Shown piece by piece: positions 32,690 through 44,500 of a stretch of DNA of 64,000 nt. The notes beneath the pieces were generated by a model. That model made no database searches. It was not told the origin of the DNA and saw only the letters and a program-made list of their open reading frames with translations. The DNA lies in contig QCXZ01000064.1 of NCBI GenBank assembly GCA_025024175.1, forward strand, positions 5,704,001 to 5,768,000. The letters run 5' to 3'. Origin of the DNA: Rhyzopertha dominica (lineage: Eukaryota > Arthropoda > Insecta > Coleoptera > Bostrichidae). Every line of letters begins with the position of its first letter. The first letter of the stretch is position 1. Position numbers and translations under genes: made by a program.

Positions 32690-35400
32690 TCTACGGCTTG
32701 CTTGTAATGCTACCCCATATTACACATTTAGTGAATTCCTGTATTGACCATAGTGTATTTCTTGATTCTTGGAAATTAATCTTCAATAATTTTGCCGTTA
32801 CCTAAAACTTCTTCTCCGGAAAATTATAAGGATTTAAGGCCAATAAGTGTACTGCCTCTTCTATCTAAACTTGTAAAATATTAATGGACCATCAATTATT
32901 AGTTTATGTAAACGAACATAGTTTCTTATCTTACACACAGTCAGGATTTCGTAAAGAAAACTGCTATAACATTGCACAACTGTATATCTCCGATTATACT
33001 GGGTGAATCGCAATGATTGTACCGAATTCCAGGACTGCATTCTGCACATCAAAATAATGAAAAAAAACTCAAATGTTCTTCGATTCTCATTTGTTAACAA
33101 GTTATGGCGTAATTTAAAAAAATACAATATAAGGGTAACATTTGTTTAATAGTTACGACTTTTTATAAGGTGTTCAAAAATACCCCCACTGAGTTTTAAA
33201 CTTGTTCTATTTGCTGTTGTTTTTCTTGAAGAACTGCGCCAGTATTAATTATTCGTCTCGACTATTCACTGTAACTCTGTAAACTTCTATTTTAAACCAG
33301 CCACATGATCAAAAACCTAATGGTGTTAGATCTGAACTTCTTGGAGGGCAACTAGTTGGACCCCCACGACCAATCCAACGCTCTGGAAACATTTTATCCA
33401 AGCGTTGCTTGACCACACGAGCGAAATGTGCAGGGGCTTCCATCATACTGATAATACATCCTTCCTACGTTTACAGGGACATTCTCTTTAGCAATCCTGG
33501 CAACTCATTTATTAAAAAATTGAGGTAGNGTTCCCCTGTGAGGCGATTCTCCATGATAAAAGGACCAGTTCAATAGCCAGCAATCATACCANACCACACA
33601 TTTACCGAAAACCTGTGCTGAAAATTAGTATCCAGTATTGCATAGGGATTTTCGTCAGAGCATACGTGAGAGTTGTGGGTATTATTAATGCCGTCACGGG
33701 TAAATGTTGCTTCATCAGTAAAAAGTATGCACGATACAACTCGACGATTGTTAGTTATCCACCGACAAAAGTCCACACGTTTAGCATAATCTTCCGGCTG
33801 TAGAAACTGTATTTTTTTGTATTTGGTATGGGTATAATCCTTGCTTGTGAAGTGTCTGTATTACCCGTCTTTGTGAAATGTCCAATTGAGTAGCGATTCT
33901 TCTGGTGCTGGTCGTTACATCTTCTTCCACTAGATCCAAAATATTTTCCACTTCTTCTAAAGTTTGTCGATCAGCTTTTTCAGATGTTTTTTAGCACTTG
34001 GAAAAGTTCCAGTAAAATTTGTTAAAAACTCGAATAAACACGTTTTTGTCAGGAGCCCTCTCACGTGGAAAACGTCGTCAATATCCTTCTACAGCAGCTG
34101 TGGCATTGTCATTACAGAAGCCATAAACAAAACCCATATTAGCATATTCTAAATTAGAATAAACTTTTGGCATTTAAATAAAACCGCTGACGTTGACAGT
34201 TACAGACTTAAGCCTTAAATAAGCATGTTTTGATATGTACAACAATGGAAATAAACCTTGTATCCATATTTTTTCAAAGAAGATTAGATATTCATTTTTT
34301 AATTTCGCTATAACTTGAAAACAAATACTAATCGGATAAGAACATTTAAGATTTTTTCATTATTTTTATGTGCAGAATGCAATCCAGGAGTTCGGTTCTA
34401 TCCTTTCGATTCACCCGGTATAGTAGTGTATTAGTAATGTTTCTGACATAGCAGTATTGAAAATTGGCGTGCCTCAGGGGCCCATTCTTGGTCCACTACT
34501 GTTTACTCTTCACACGTCAAAATTTATCACATCTATTAAATCAGACCACTATCATCTTTATGCTCATGACACACAAGTCCTCTATCTTTTTATCATGATC
34601 ATATTGATCAGTTGGACGTGAAATCAATATGCACTTAACAAATTTCTCCACCGCTGCTGCACAGCATTCACACATGATTAATCCCCAGAAATAAAAATTA
34701 TTATTATTATTTAGCAAGCCTTCCAAAACCCACATCAAATTAAGCTCTGATTGAATTTGTAAATCCAAGGTGAAAAACTTGAATTCCTGAATGAAACCCG
34801 CAATCTTGGTGTAATACTTGACCACAGACTTCAATTTGATAAACGTGTTGGTCAGTTGATTAGAAAAGCTATTATGAATTTGAAAGTATTATATGGCATT
34901 CGCGAACTTTTGCGTTAAAGATGAAATAATATTATGTAATACCTTGGTGGTATCGCACTTTAATTATGTTGACGTGTATGGTCCATTTCTGAACTACACT
35001 CAAGTGCGCAGAGTACAGGTTATACAGAATGCCTGTCTAATAGACTAATTTTTGGCATCCCTAGGCGACAACATACGAGTATAACGCATAAACTAATTTC
35101 AGAAAAATGGATGAATGTAGTTACCAGACGTACACTTCATGAAGCTTGCTTATTTTATAAAGTATTTTATTATAGAACTCCTCCCCATCTTTATGATAAA
35201 ATTAAATTTAGAACTGATATAAACAACGTCAATATTCGTTTGAAGGATGCACTTCTTTAAGAAGTGCTTCTCCTATCGGATAAGCAAGATGTATAATGAC
35301 ATTCCTCATTCACTAAAGAATAAATCTTTTAACGCACCATATATGGGAATTGATGATAGTAATAACAAATTTGGAGCTAATATTAACAAGCATTAGAACA
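32690..35400 (+). pseudogene. Jockey-type LINE split by a DD41D transposon
   Basis: Left part 32690-32998: HLVNSCIDHSVFLDSWKL, DLRPISVLPLLSKL and SFLSYTQSGFRKENCYNIA, the early reverse transcriptase blocks. Right part 34419-35400: AVLKIGVPQGPILGPLLF, HLYAHDTQVLYL (a changed YADD box), LDFRL-like block and RVQVIQNACL. A DD41D element sits between (32999-34418) with TA at both ends. The protein segment expected between the two parts is partly missing, so a deletion preceded or followed the insertion. The copy is inactive. Confidence 0.7.
32999..34418 (-). mobile_element. Complete DD41D transposon with TA target duplication (copy D)
   Basis: The ends are CTGGGTGAATCG (32999) and, inverted, CCGGGTGAATCG (34418), with TA on both sides and inverted repeats of at least 120 bp (shared GCATTCTGCACAT and AATAATGAAAAAA). 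On the minus strand the transposase starts near 34172 (MPKVYSNLEYANMGFVYGFCNDNA) and passes SRRIATQLDISQRR, FCRWITNNRRVVSCILFTDEATF, FSVNVW.GMIAGY and HF.RVVKQRLDKMFPERWIGRG to about 33300. Stops and N bases interrupt it. It is the best template for judging the other copies, including the site of the LINE in copy B. Confidence 0.85.
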
Positions 35401-35999
35401 AAATTAAAATAAAATATCATCTGTTAAAAAGTAAATAAACGTAACCTGATAAACTTCGAAATAATTTATTTTTTGAACTGCTAGAACTGAAGAACTATAG
35501 CTAATGATGATATATCCCCTTAGAATTGGCGTCACTGGATTCGCTTGCTTGCACTCACTTTGCTGTTACCTCACAGCTAGTATATTATAGACATTTTAAA
35601 CACAAAAAGCGCATTACGGTCCCTCAGTACCTGTAGACGATGTTTTAGAACGCATACGGCTCAAGTTAACTTCCGAATCATGCTTAATTATTATAGCAAC
35701 AGTGTCACTTCTGCAAACCGATCGTCAAAAAAAGGATTGTTGTATGCATACATACGTACACATATCTCTTCAATGTGGACAATGTAGTCGATATTGAAAG
35801 TGAAGGCAAAGATACTGGAGATAATTTTTTTCGAAAGTACCGGATGAGGAATATTTACAAGTTAAGATAGAAAATGCACGATGTCATTATTTCAATTTAT
35901 ACGATTAGCTTTTTATTTGAACTCTATACAGGTTGAATTAAGTATCCAATAACTCACTTTTTTAGATACCAGCCATGTCCTAGACACACTCATTTCGGA
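35401..35999. other. Unassigned stretch
   Basis: No coding or structural signal is recognised between two LINE relics. Confidence 0.25.
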
Positions 36000-37535
36000 T
36001 ACGAAAACAAACATTTTTATTTATTTATATATTAACAGCTACGCCAATTACAATTAATATATAAAACAAACAGATACAACACAGTAAATATAAATAAGGT
36101 GTTAATTATAACTCGTAAAAGAGTTTAATTCAACTATTTTCAATCGCAGTTTTTAACCCGTTTAGAAATTTATTTTTAGGTAAATCTATGAAATCTACAT
36201 TATTAGAAAGTTAGTTGTATGTTTTAGACAGCCTAGAGGCTATAGAATTTTTCCCACAATATGGTAAGACACTACAAGCATTCTCGGCTCTCTAATATTA
36301 CAAACAGGTATATGTATTAAAAATAGCGAAGGAATAGAGTTACAATTTAGATTACTCTATGTGAAGATAATAAGGATTGTCTTAAATAACTTAAAATGTT
36401 TGTATAATTATTTTTGTCGTAAATTATGTTAATATTGTACATACAAATGGCCTGAGATACACCTGCAGATGGCTGAATTGCGAAAAACTTAGCTACGTAC
36501 TGAACGCGATTAGATAAAAAAAAATAGATCCAAGGACCAAAAACCTAGTTTGTCCAATTATGAAATTAATAACATAGAAACGCGATTAGAAGCTTTACAC
36601 ATGTTAATACATATACAATCAATTTGGAATCAATTCTCAAGATTGGACATTATATATTCTGTAAACAGAATTGGTTATCGTAGAAAGACCCTTAAAAAAA
36701 ACCATGTTGTTCCTCAATGATAGATAGAAAATGATATAATGTCAGCCCTAATGGAGTCAAAAACTTTCGACATGTACAGTGGAGTACATATCGGTCTATA
36801 GTTGGAGATATTTACACGACTACCATTTTTAAACACAGATCTGATATATGAGATTTTTCAAATATCCGGAAACTGAAACTGATGAAGAGACTTACTGAAC
36901 AACACTTGCAATGGAGATGCTAATTCATAAGCACAATCTTTCAAAAACATTTGAGATATACCTTCAGGGCCGGTTTTATGGTTGTCCTTCAAATTTCCAA
37001 ATTCGAAAAAACAGCATGGGCAGAAATTTCAACGCTATTACATCATTTTGGTTGGTTTGAAGGCTTCCGTGGTTGTTATCGATGAAACTGTTTTAGAGCT
37101 ACTTCTGAGGAAGACACCGACATGAGTGTCGAAACGTCGAGGTCAAATAACCAACGCGGGAACCAGCCCGGAAAACAACATGTCATCATTTTGGTTGTTT
37201 TTATTAAATNTTAAATATGATAACTTAGGTTGTTCACGATAAACGGTTTCAAAGTGAGAGGCAAAAAGGTTTGCAATTCCATTACGAGAATCACATGAAT
37301 CGCCATTAAGGGACATTTTTGATAACCCTGTACAGCACTCTTAGAGTTAAAATATGACCAGAATAGTTATAATATTTTGTTCTACTCGATCAAGGTATTG
37401 TTTTTTACAATTCTTTGTAGCATTTTTACATTGATCTTTCAATACGCAAAATTGTTCATAAACAACTTTTGCGCTTATAGTTTTTGTGAGAAATATTCTT
37501 CTTTACAATTAAATATTTTGTTGATTTGTTAATGC
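36000..37535 (-). pseudogene. Jockey-type LINE relic with a 129-bp hammerhead-bearing insertion
   Basis: On the minus strand, 37500-37200 reads VYEQFCVLKDQCKNATKNCKKQYLDR and GIANLFASHF, and 37030-36700 reads GPEGISQMFLKDCAYELA followed by SNYRPIC. The region 36300-36120 reads RMLVVSYCGKNSIASRLSKTYN and NVDFIDLPKNKFLNGLK, the C-terminal tail of this LINE group. The middle of the reverse transcriptase is deleted. At 37055-37183 a small insertion flanked by a 14-bp repeat interrupts it. Confidence 0.65.
37041..37197 (+). mobile_element. 129-bp insertion with hammerhead-like core and 14-bp target duplication
   Basis: CATCATTTTGGTTG occurs at 37041-37054 and again at 37184-37197, flanking 129 bp that interrupt a LINE. 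Inside, on the plus strand, stand CUGAGGA (37105-37111), an extra A, GACAC (37113-37117) pairing with GUGUC (37126-37130), GAAA (37131-37134) and CGUC (37135-37138); GUC is the classic hammerhead cleavage triplet. No coding capacity is present. A long target duplication suggests target-primed retrotransposition. It could be a severely 5'-truncated PLE or a small non-autonomous ribozyme-bearing retroelement. Confidence 0.65.
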
Positions 37536-37632
37536 ATTTTAATTACACATAGGCCCATGCACAATTTCAGAAAAATCGGTAGAACAGAACCTAATACATC
37601 CTGCTGGTTCCATACTTTGTAGCGACCCTGTA
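37536..37632 (-). mobile_element. Terminal piece of a DD41D element related to copy A
   Basis: It is the reverse complement of the copy A left end (786-860), sharing TAATTAAAATGCATT, TTAGGTTCTGTTC and TATGGAACCAGCAGGAT. No internal sequence accompanies it, so it is a solo terminus. Confidence 0.65.
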
Positions 37633-37639
37633 TGAACTT

Positions 37640-38512
37640 TCATATGCGTGACTTTTTTCACACTTATATCACAAATAGCTATTTTTCCTCTTTGGCTAGC
37701 TCATGATTTAGTTTAAATCCTCACGTTCTACCACTGAACATGAACGCGCAAAAACGAGCATCCGCCATTAGGAATATAGACCTGCAGTTAGTCGGGAACA
37801 GGTACATACCTACCTAGAATTAATTATACGATAACAATGCAAACAGCAGATCTTTTATGCAGTTAGTGGAATTAACGGCATACTAAAAATATATGACGCG
37901 GAAAGGCGCGTTTTGCTCTTGGAGGAATTCTCCGCCACGGGCTCTGAGCTCTTAAAAACTGATTTTAAGAGTTCTCGATCAAAGCAAAACCATCGTTAAA
38001 ATATAACTGAAAAAACGACATTGCCGATCAATATTTTACGATTATAATTAAAAATAAATAAAGCCAAATGCACAGACAGAGTAAACTAAAAACAAATTAC
38101 GTGGTTCACAACTTTTCTTGCCAAAAGTTGTTCAAATGATGATAATTTTCCATTACAGTGTTTGCACACTAGTTGGTGTGTTCGATTTTGATTGATTCGT
38201 CTGTGGATAGATTTTAAGATAAATTTTAGCCTTCTGTTGGATTTATTCAATAAATGCTAGAAATACGAGCTTACAGTTATGAAAACAAAAATGTGCATTT
38301 CCCCAAAGATTGTGTAAACGAGCACTGCTAATTTATATTACAATAACGCTAATATTTTTCTACAAAACGTCAATGTACGTATGCATTTGTAACATCTAAT
38401 CAACTGGAGACTGAAATACACACTCAACCAGAGATGGGCGTAGCAGGTATTAAATTTCGGCAATTGCTTTGACCAGATCTCTAACTTTTATGATCAGTAT
38501 TAAACAGACAAC
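37640..38512 (+). promoter_or_regulatory. Upstream region of the receptor gene, no defined elements
   Basis: It lies directly upstream of the predicted start codon of the nAChR gene and has no recognised TE. The promoter and 5' untranslated exon should be here or further left. I cannot point to a start site. Confidence 0.3.
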
Positions 38513-38555
38513 ATGAGGAACTGGTTGTTTGTGTTTTCTGCAATATTATCAACGT
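38513..38555 (+). CDS. nAChR exon 1: signal peptide
   Basis: The start ATG is followed by MRNWLFVFSAILST, a short basic head and a hydrophobic core, and then the donor GTAAGT. The exon ends in phase 1 (one base of the next codon). No other ATG upstream in frame gives a better leader. Intron 1 is about 4.4 kb. Confidence 0.7.
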
Positions 38556-41500
38556 GTAAGTAAAAACTAACCTTTTTATACAAAACTTTTGGTTCTTAAA
38601 GGTACTCTTTTAGATTTTGTTGCAATAAGGCAAGTTTTTAGTAAGAAGGTTTGGTGGACACAAAACGTATTTTCATTTGCCCGTGACGCCAAAACCTAGT
38701 GGCGGCATTTTGGCTAGTATTTTTCTATAAATGACTTAAACACCCAATTAACAGAAAATTTTAAGTATCAATTTTTTCAGTCGCTAATTGTCTTTTTAAT
38801 AGCATCTTGCTTGATTTTGTTCACTTGATCAAACTCCAGATGGGGTGAAAGTTTTGTACGAGATGTTGCTTGTCTGTGTGCATTAGTTCTTTTTGTCGGT
38901 AGTTCATCACTGATATCCTGTTGTTGTTGTTTTGTTTCTATTGAGTTATATTTTGGTTGTACCAAGAGGAGTAGGCGTTAGAAATGTCTTTTTTTGTTCA
39001 GGCTGACTAACAACTAGAGCATGCGCTACTAGTGTTCCAGTTTCAAAATACAATGTAGCATTTAATAAAATAATATACAACATGTATGCCTTTACGATAG
39101 TGGAGGTGTAGATTTACAGGATACGCGAAATTGAAAAATAACCTTTTTTTGAAGCATATATTTGCGAAAAGCAATATATAAGTCCAACATCATTGGCCAA
39201 ATTTATCAATGGTATATACTCATTTGCATTTGTACTTTGTTTAGACGTTGGGAATATTAAATGTTTAGATAAAGATACAAAATTGTATGCACTGGCGGAC
39301 TAAGGAGAGGACCCAATTTTCAGCTTAAGGAATGTAATAACTAAATTAAAATGTGGTAATCAAATAAACTCAAAGTCTTAAAAAAATCTACCATTAAATA
39401 ATAATATTTTTAAGGAAAATTTACAAATGACCCTATTATTTAAGAAAACACCTTGGCCAACACTATTTATGTCAACCAATTCATTAGTTTTGTAGGTTGT
39501 TGTGGGTGAAATTTAAAAAATACAGGCTAACCCTGGGAAGGTTGGGACATCGTTTGTATGTAGTGGCAAAGTGAAACACAAATAGTTTATGTGCCGGTGG
39601 TTGCTTCCTATTCTCCGTATTAAGGTAATATCAAAATCCCATCATTTAAATCTGAATCGTCTGCCTTACTTGAGGGCGCTATATGGTTACCGGGTTTAAT
39701 ATAAATCAGCTAACATCGGCTTCAGTAGAGATAATTGGGTATTTGCCATGTTTTTATATTTTATTAAATTGCATATTAATAGGTACCATCTAATCCACAA
39801 AACAGCTGTGACAGCTTATAAATTCGAAAAAATGGATCGTAAGGTGTATTTTTAATATTAAAAATGTGAATATTTAAAGATACCGCCAAAACGCTAACAT
39901 ACTGGCCGTGACGTCAGGTGTCTTGTAAATGGCCGCTTGTTTCATTTTGTGACAAGCGAATTAAAATACGCCAAGAAAAAGTGAAACACTTATGAGTTAT
40001 GACTTCTGAAGGCATGTTCATTGTTATGGAATTTGTGTACCGCGACGAGCGGTTCAACGCGGCGGAGATGAGGAACGTAAAAGCAACAGCATAAGTGAAC
40101 CTTTTATCAAATTAACGTAGCATTGATAATTTCATCACAGTGGGTTGTTGGAAACATACTATTTGTAAACATAAAAATGTAAGAATCAAAAACGTACCCT
40201 AAATTTGACATTTATTTTAGAGGTCAGAATAAATATAAATTGCCATTTATTTTTTGGGCTCTTGCGGCTCGTTTCCGGTCTGGCTAACAGTCAAATATAT
40301 GGGAAACAACGTCGTTCTTTATTATAACATTTCCCTCTCTATCAACTTAAAACGCATATAATTTTTCATATCCTCTTCAAGCTATAACAAAATTGAAACT
40401 GAACGGTAAACACTTATAACCCCAAAAAAGAATAATAAAACTTACAGTAAGAATTAAGATGATCTTCACAACAGAAAAACAAACTTTGCGATTTCGGCGT
40501 ATCACGTCTAGGGGCCTTAAACAAACTTTTTCATACGTTGATAATCTCGAGGAATGGTTACATAAATTTTGTTAGCTGTACTGACTAAAAGTACTTTTAA
40601 AACCATATACAAAACAACACTTGTTTTGTTTTCCATACATAATAAATGCTTGTAAAACTACACAAATTACTCTTTGGTGCAACCTCTTACACCGTCCTTT
40701 CAATAAACACCACACAAAAGCTTTTCCAATACAAGAATGATACTACACCATTAAACAGCACGCTCCTCGGTAATGTTTACATGACACTTGACGTCACGAA
40801 TTGAATAACCTTGGATAGAAGCGTTTTGGCGGTGACTCCTAAGATTCGAATTTCAGACCTGAAATTTTCTACCTACAAATATTTTTTTGTTTTTTTTTTA
40901 ACATGGCGTACGATATATATGCACTTCAAGATTCATTTTACGTAATTTTCAAAAAAAGTGATAATACCCAATTGTAATGGGTACCGACCGTACGACTGTG
41001 TGTTTCTATTGAATTGAATTGAAGTGAGTTGAACAATCGTACCTGTGTTAAATCTATTCTATATCACTGCATTCGTGATCTGATGAAAAAAATAAGTAAC
41101 TAATGCACAAATTACATTAGCTGATATAAGATTATTAAACTAGTCATAGTCTTGAGGCACAAAACTCCTAAAATTTAATGACACCGTATATCTGTTGAGT
41201 ATCAAAATTACTTGTTTCTGTTACTAATGCAGTTGAGTAGTCAAATAACAAAAGCATTTATGTTCCGACGATGGAACATAGCAAGAAGAATGACTTTTTT
41301 CTTTTCCAAGAAAAATTTTTGATACATACAGTTCCAACAATTTTTTTAAAATAATTAAACACCAGACACCAGGAACGCGAGACGTCATAGAAACAACACT
41401 ACAATAAAATCTAAGCTGATCAAAACCACCCACACTAAAATCTGTGTGGTGTTTCTATAATCTGTTTAAATTATATCAGGTTGGCATATTAAATCTACGA

Positions 41501-44500
41501 TGTTCGCTTTTAGGTGATTTTTTATTTACTTTAAAAACTTGTTTAAACTGTATGTTTCAAAAATTTTTTGGAGTTCTTTGACAAATATTGCTGAAGCGAT
41601 TGAAACGTCAGAATAGGAATTTTTGTCATTTTTTAAATCAGTGACAGGGTTTCTCCGAATATATACCTTCTGTATTCTTCTACACTATTATACTTTTCCC
41701 ATTCTTCTAAGGTTAAAATGCCGCAGTAAAATATTTTAACTGTAATAATTGAGTATTACTTTTCACTTTCCCTTTAGAAAATACCGACAAACAAGTCATA
41801 AATTAATCGTAGGTACTCCGGAGAGGCATAGCTTCAGTACCGGAATCAGCCCTATTGCATAAGGGTTAAGCACTTTATTACAAATTCTGCTTAAACTCTA
41901 ATAAACGAGTACACGTAAGAAAACAAATATGTGCAACGAATATTATTCAAATTCATATCTAAAACTGTTCTAAACATGATGGTAATTTCTTAATTTCCAA
42001 TATGGGACTGGAAGGTTTGTAGATGACCCTAATTATGCAAATTTATGGTAGCCACACGTGTCTGCAGTAAACTCATAGTGATTCATGTACAAATTTACAA
42101 TTGATTTCTACACAAAAGGACTCTCCATATAACCTTATTCCAACGGGTAAACTATACTTGTGAATACTAGACTAGTACTGTACTACAAGCTACAGATTTG
42201 AAAGAAGAGAAGAATTAATCTCTTGTATATAGCAATTTACCAATCAAGTGATAGCATGTATTTATTTTTTTAATGTTAACTATGATCTAAAATTGCCTTT
42301 GAAAAAAACGAGTCGTCTCTATATCTCTGTAAGTATAAGTAATTATACGCTATGGGTGACCATTCTTGACCGATTTCGATGACTTTTAATCGTTTCGTAA
42401 ACTATCAGAATAGAACCTTGTTAATTTTCACAATGATTGATCTAATAATATCATTTTTATACACAGTTTTTTTAACAAACGTCCTTTTAGCTGTTTTCTA
42501 TGAGTTAATTTTTTGCTTGANTACTGCACACGATGGCATTTAAAGTCAGTGAGTTNTAAAGCTTACAGGAGGTAAAAAATAGTCTAATAGCTCANATTAT
42601 NGAAAAATTCGTTGAAACCTCTTTCGATAATGTTCAATAATCCTGTGAATCCTTGTGGGAAGATTTCCTTAAACCCCAGGCACACGAGGATTGTTCTCAA
42701 TTGAGATACTATGAGGACCTTGATAATAGATACCATCTGATTTTTATTGATTTTCGAAACGGGGAAATTATATATACCGTACACAGGGTACGGGTAGGGG
42801 GCCCAGTATTGTATGCAATGTAGAATTCTTATTCCAGAGAATTATTCCTTCATAGTTCAATAACAGGTTACAGATAATCCACTGCTTTGGGCGACTTCTA
42901 ATATTTTCAAATATAGCTTGCAGTTTTTCCTTTTTTCAGTCTCTCCAGGCTCCTTTGATCCAGACTGCAGTTCCCGGAAGCAGTTAACCCCAGTTCGTCT
43001 AAAGAATGCCCTCCTCTGCGGTTACGATAGTACCATTCGGCCCGTGATGAACCACCAGAATGCTACCACAGTAGTGGTCCGCATGGTACTGAAGTACTTC
43101 ACATATGTAAGAAAAAATAACGCGATGCGGAAATTTACATTCAATGAATGACCGTTGTCTCTGATCCACAGGATATGCATACCAACACGATGACCGTACA
43201 CAACTGGCTGACATTGGTAGGTAGATGTAAAAAATTCACTCGCGGAATTTTAAAAGATTGCGTTTAATTAAGATGTTTGTTGAACAATGAAGATGTATTC
43301 GTCAGCTGTTCGTACTCAATACTCTGTCTGACACAAGTTCAAACAAAATTTTGAAGGTAAATAAACAAACTAGAAGGGCAGCGAGACATCATAGAGACAA
43401 CGTGCCAACCTGATAAAATCTAAACCGATCGATCACGTACTTGATAAAGAAGAACTACAAAATATTACCTAACTCTTTATTTCTAACCGGTAAAGGCTTA
43501 GAGCTACATTAATTTTAAATAGGGCAGGTCAGGTCAGGTCAGGTAAATTTAGAATTATACCCAAATCGAAGACAACCCAATCACAAACTGTTCCGCCTAG
43601 GCGAAACAGGGTGTTTTCGTCCTAAAAGTTTAAATGGTGCTAGAAAGACTATCAAAATCGATGATGAAGACGAGGTTTTAGTTCGTATTTCGGAAAATCC
43701 AGATATCAGTACTCGTCGGTTAAGTGCGGCAACAGGAATAAGCCAATCGTCTATCTAGAGAATTTTAAAGAAAGGTAATCTCCATCCATATCACTATACT
43801 CCCGTCCAAAATTTGTTACCTCAAGATTTACCAGTTCGCCTACAGTTTGCTCAATTTATCCTAGGTAAACAAACCGAAAACCAGAATTGTCTTAATAACC
43901 TCCTTTTCACCAACGAGGCGACGTTTACTGTTTTTAATTGGAAAAACAATCATTTGTGGGACTCCGAAAATCCACATGCTCTAAAGGAACGGCATTTTCA
44001 GCACGCATTCAAGGTAAATATTTGGTGTGGTCTGATATCTGGTTTTTTTTATTGGTCCTTTTGAACTTCCTCCTAATCTGAGCGGGTCCCTCTATTTAAA
44101 TTGCCTTGAACAAAATTTAAACACACTACTAGAAGATGTACCACTAGCCATAAGGCGGAACATGTGGTTTATGCAAGACGGGGCACCGCCACATTTTTTC
44201 TGCCAGTACGCCAATACCTGAATGAACATTTTCCTCACCGGCGTGGCAGTGAATTTGTTTGACCACCTAGAAGTCCAGATTTCAACCCTCTAGACTTCTC
44301 AATATGGTCACAAAATTTGTGAATTTAATGAAGGACATGGTTTATGAGATTAAAGTTAGCGAATTATTAGATGATGAAACGTACCAAAAATTATTCCGAG
44401 GTCCTGCTTCAAAAATTTCCAAAGTTACTAATAACTTCAAATCTTTTGAATGAAAAAAGTCATTGTTAATTGTTTACGACTGCAAGGTCCCTGACTTATA

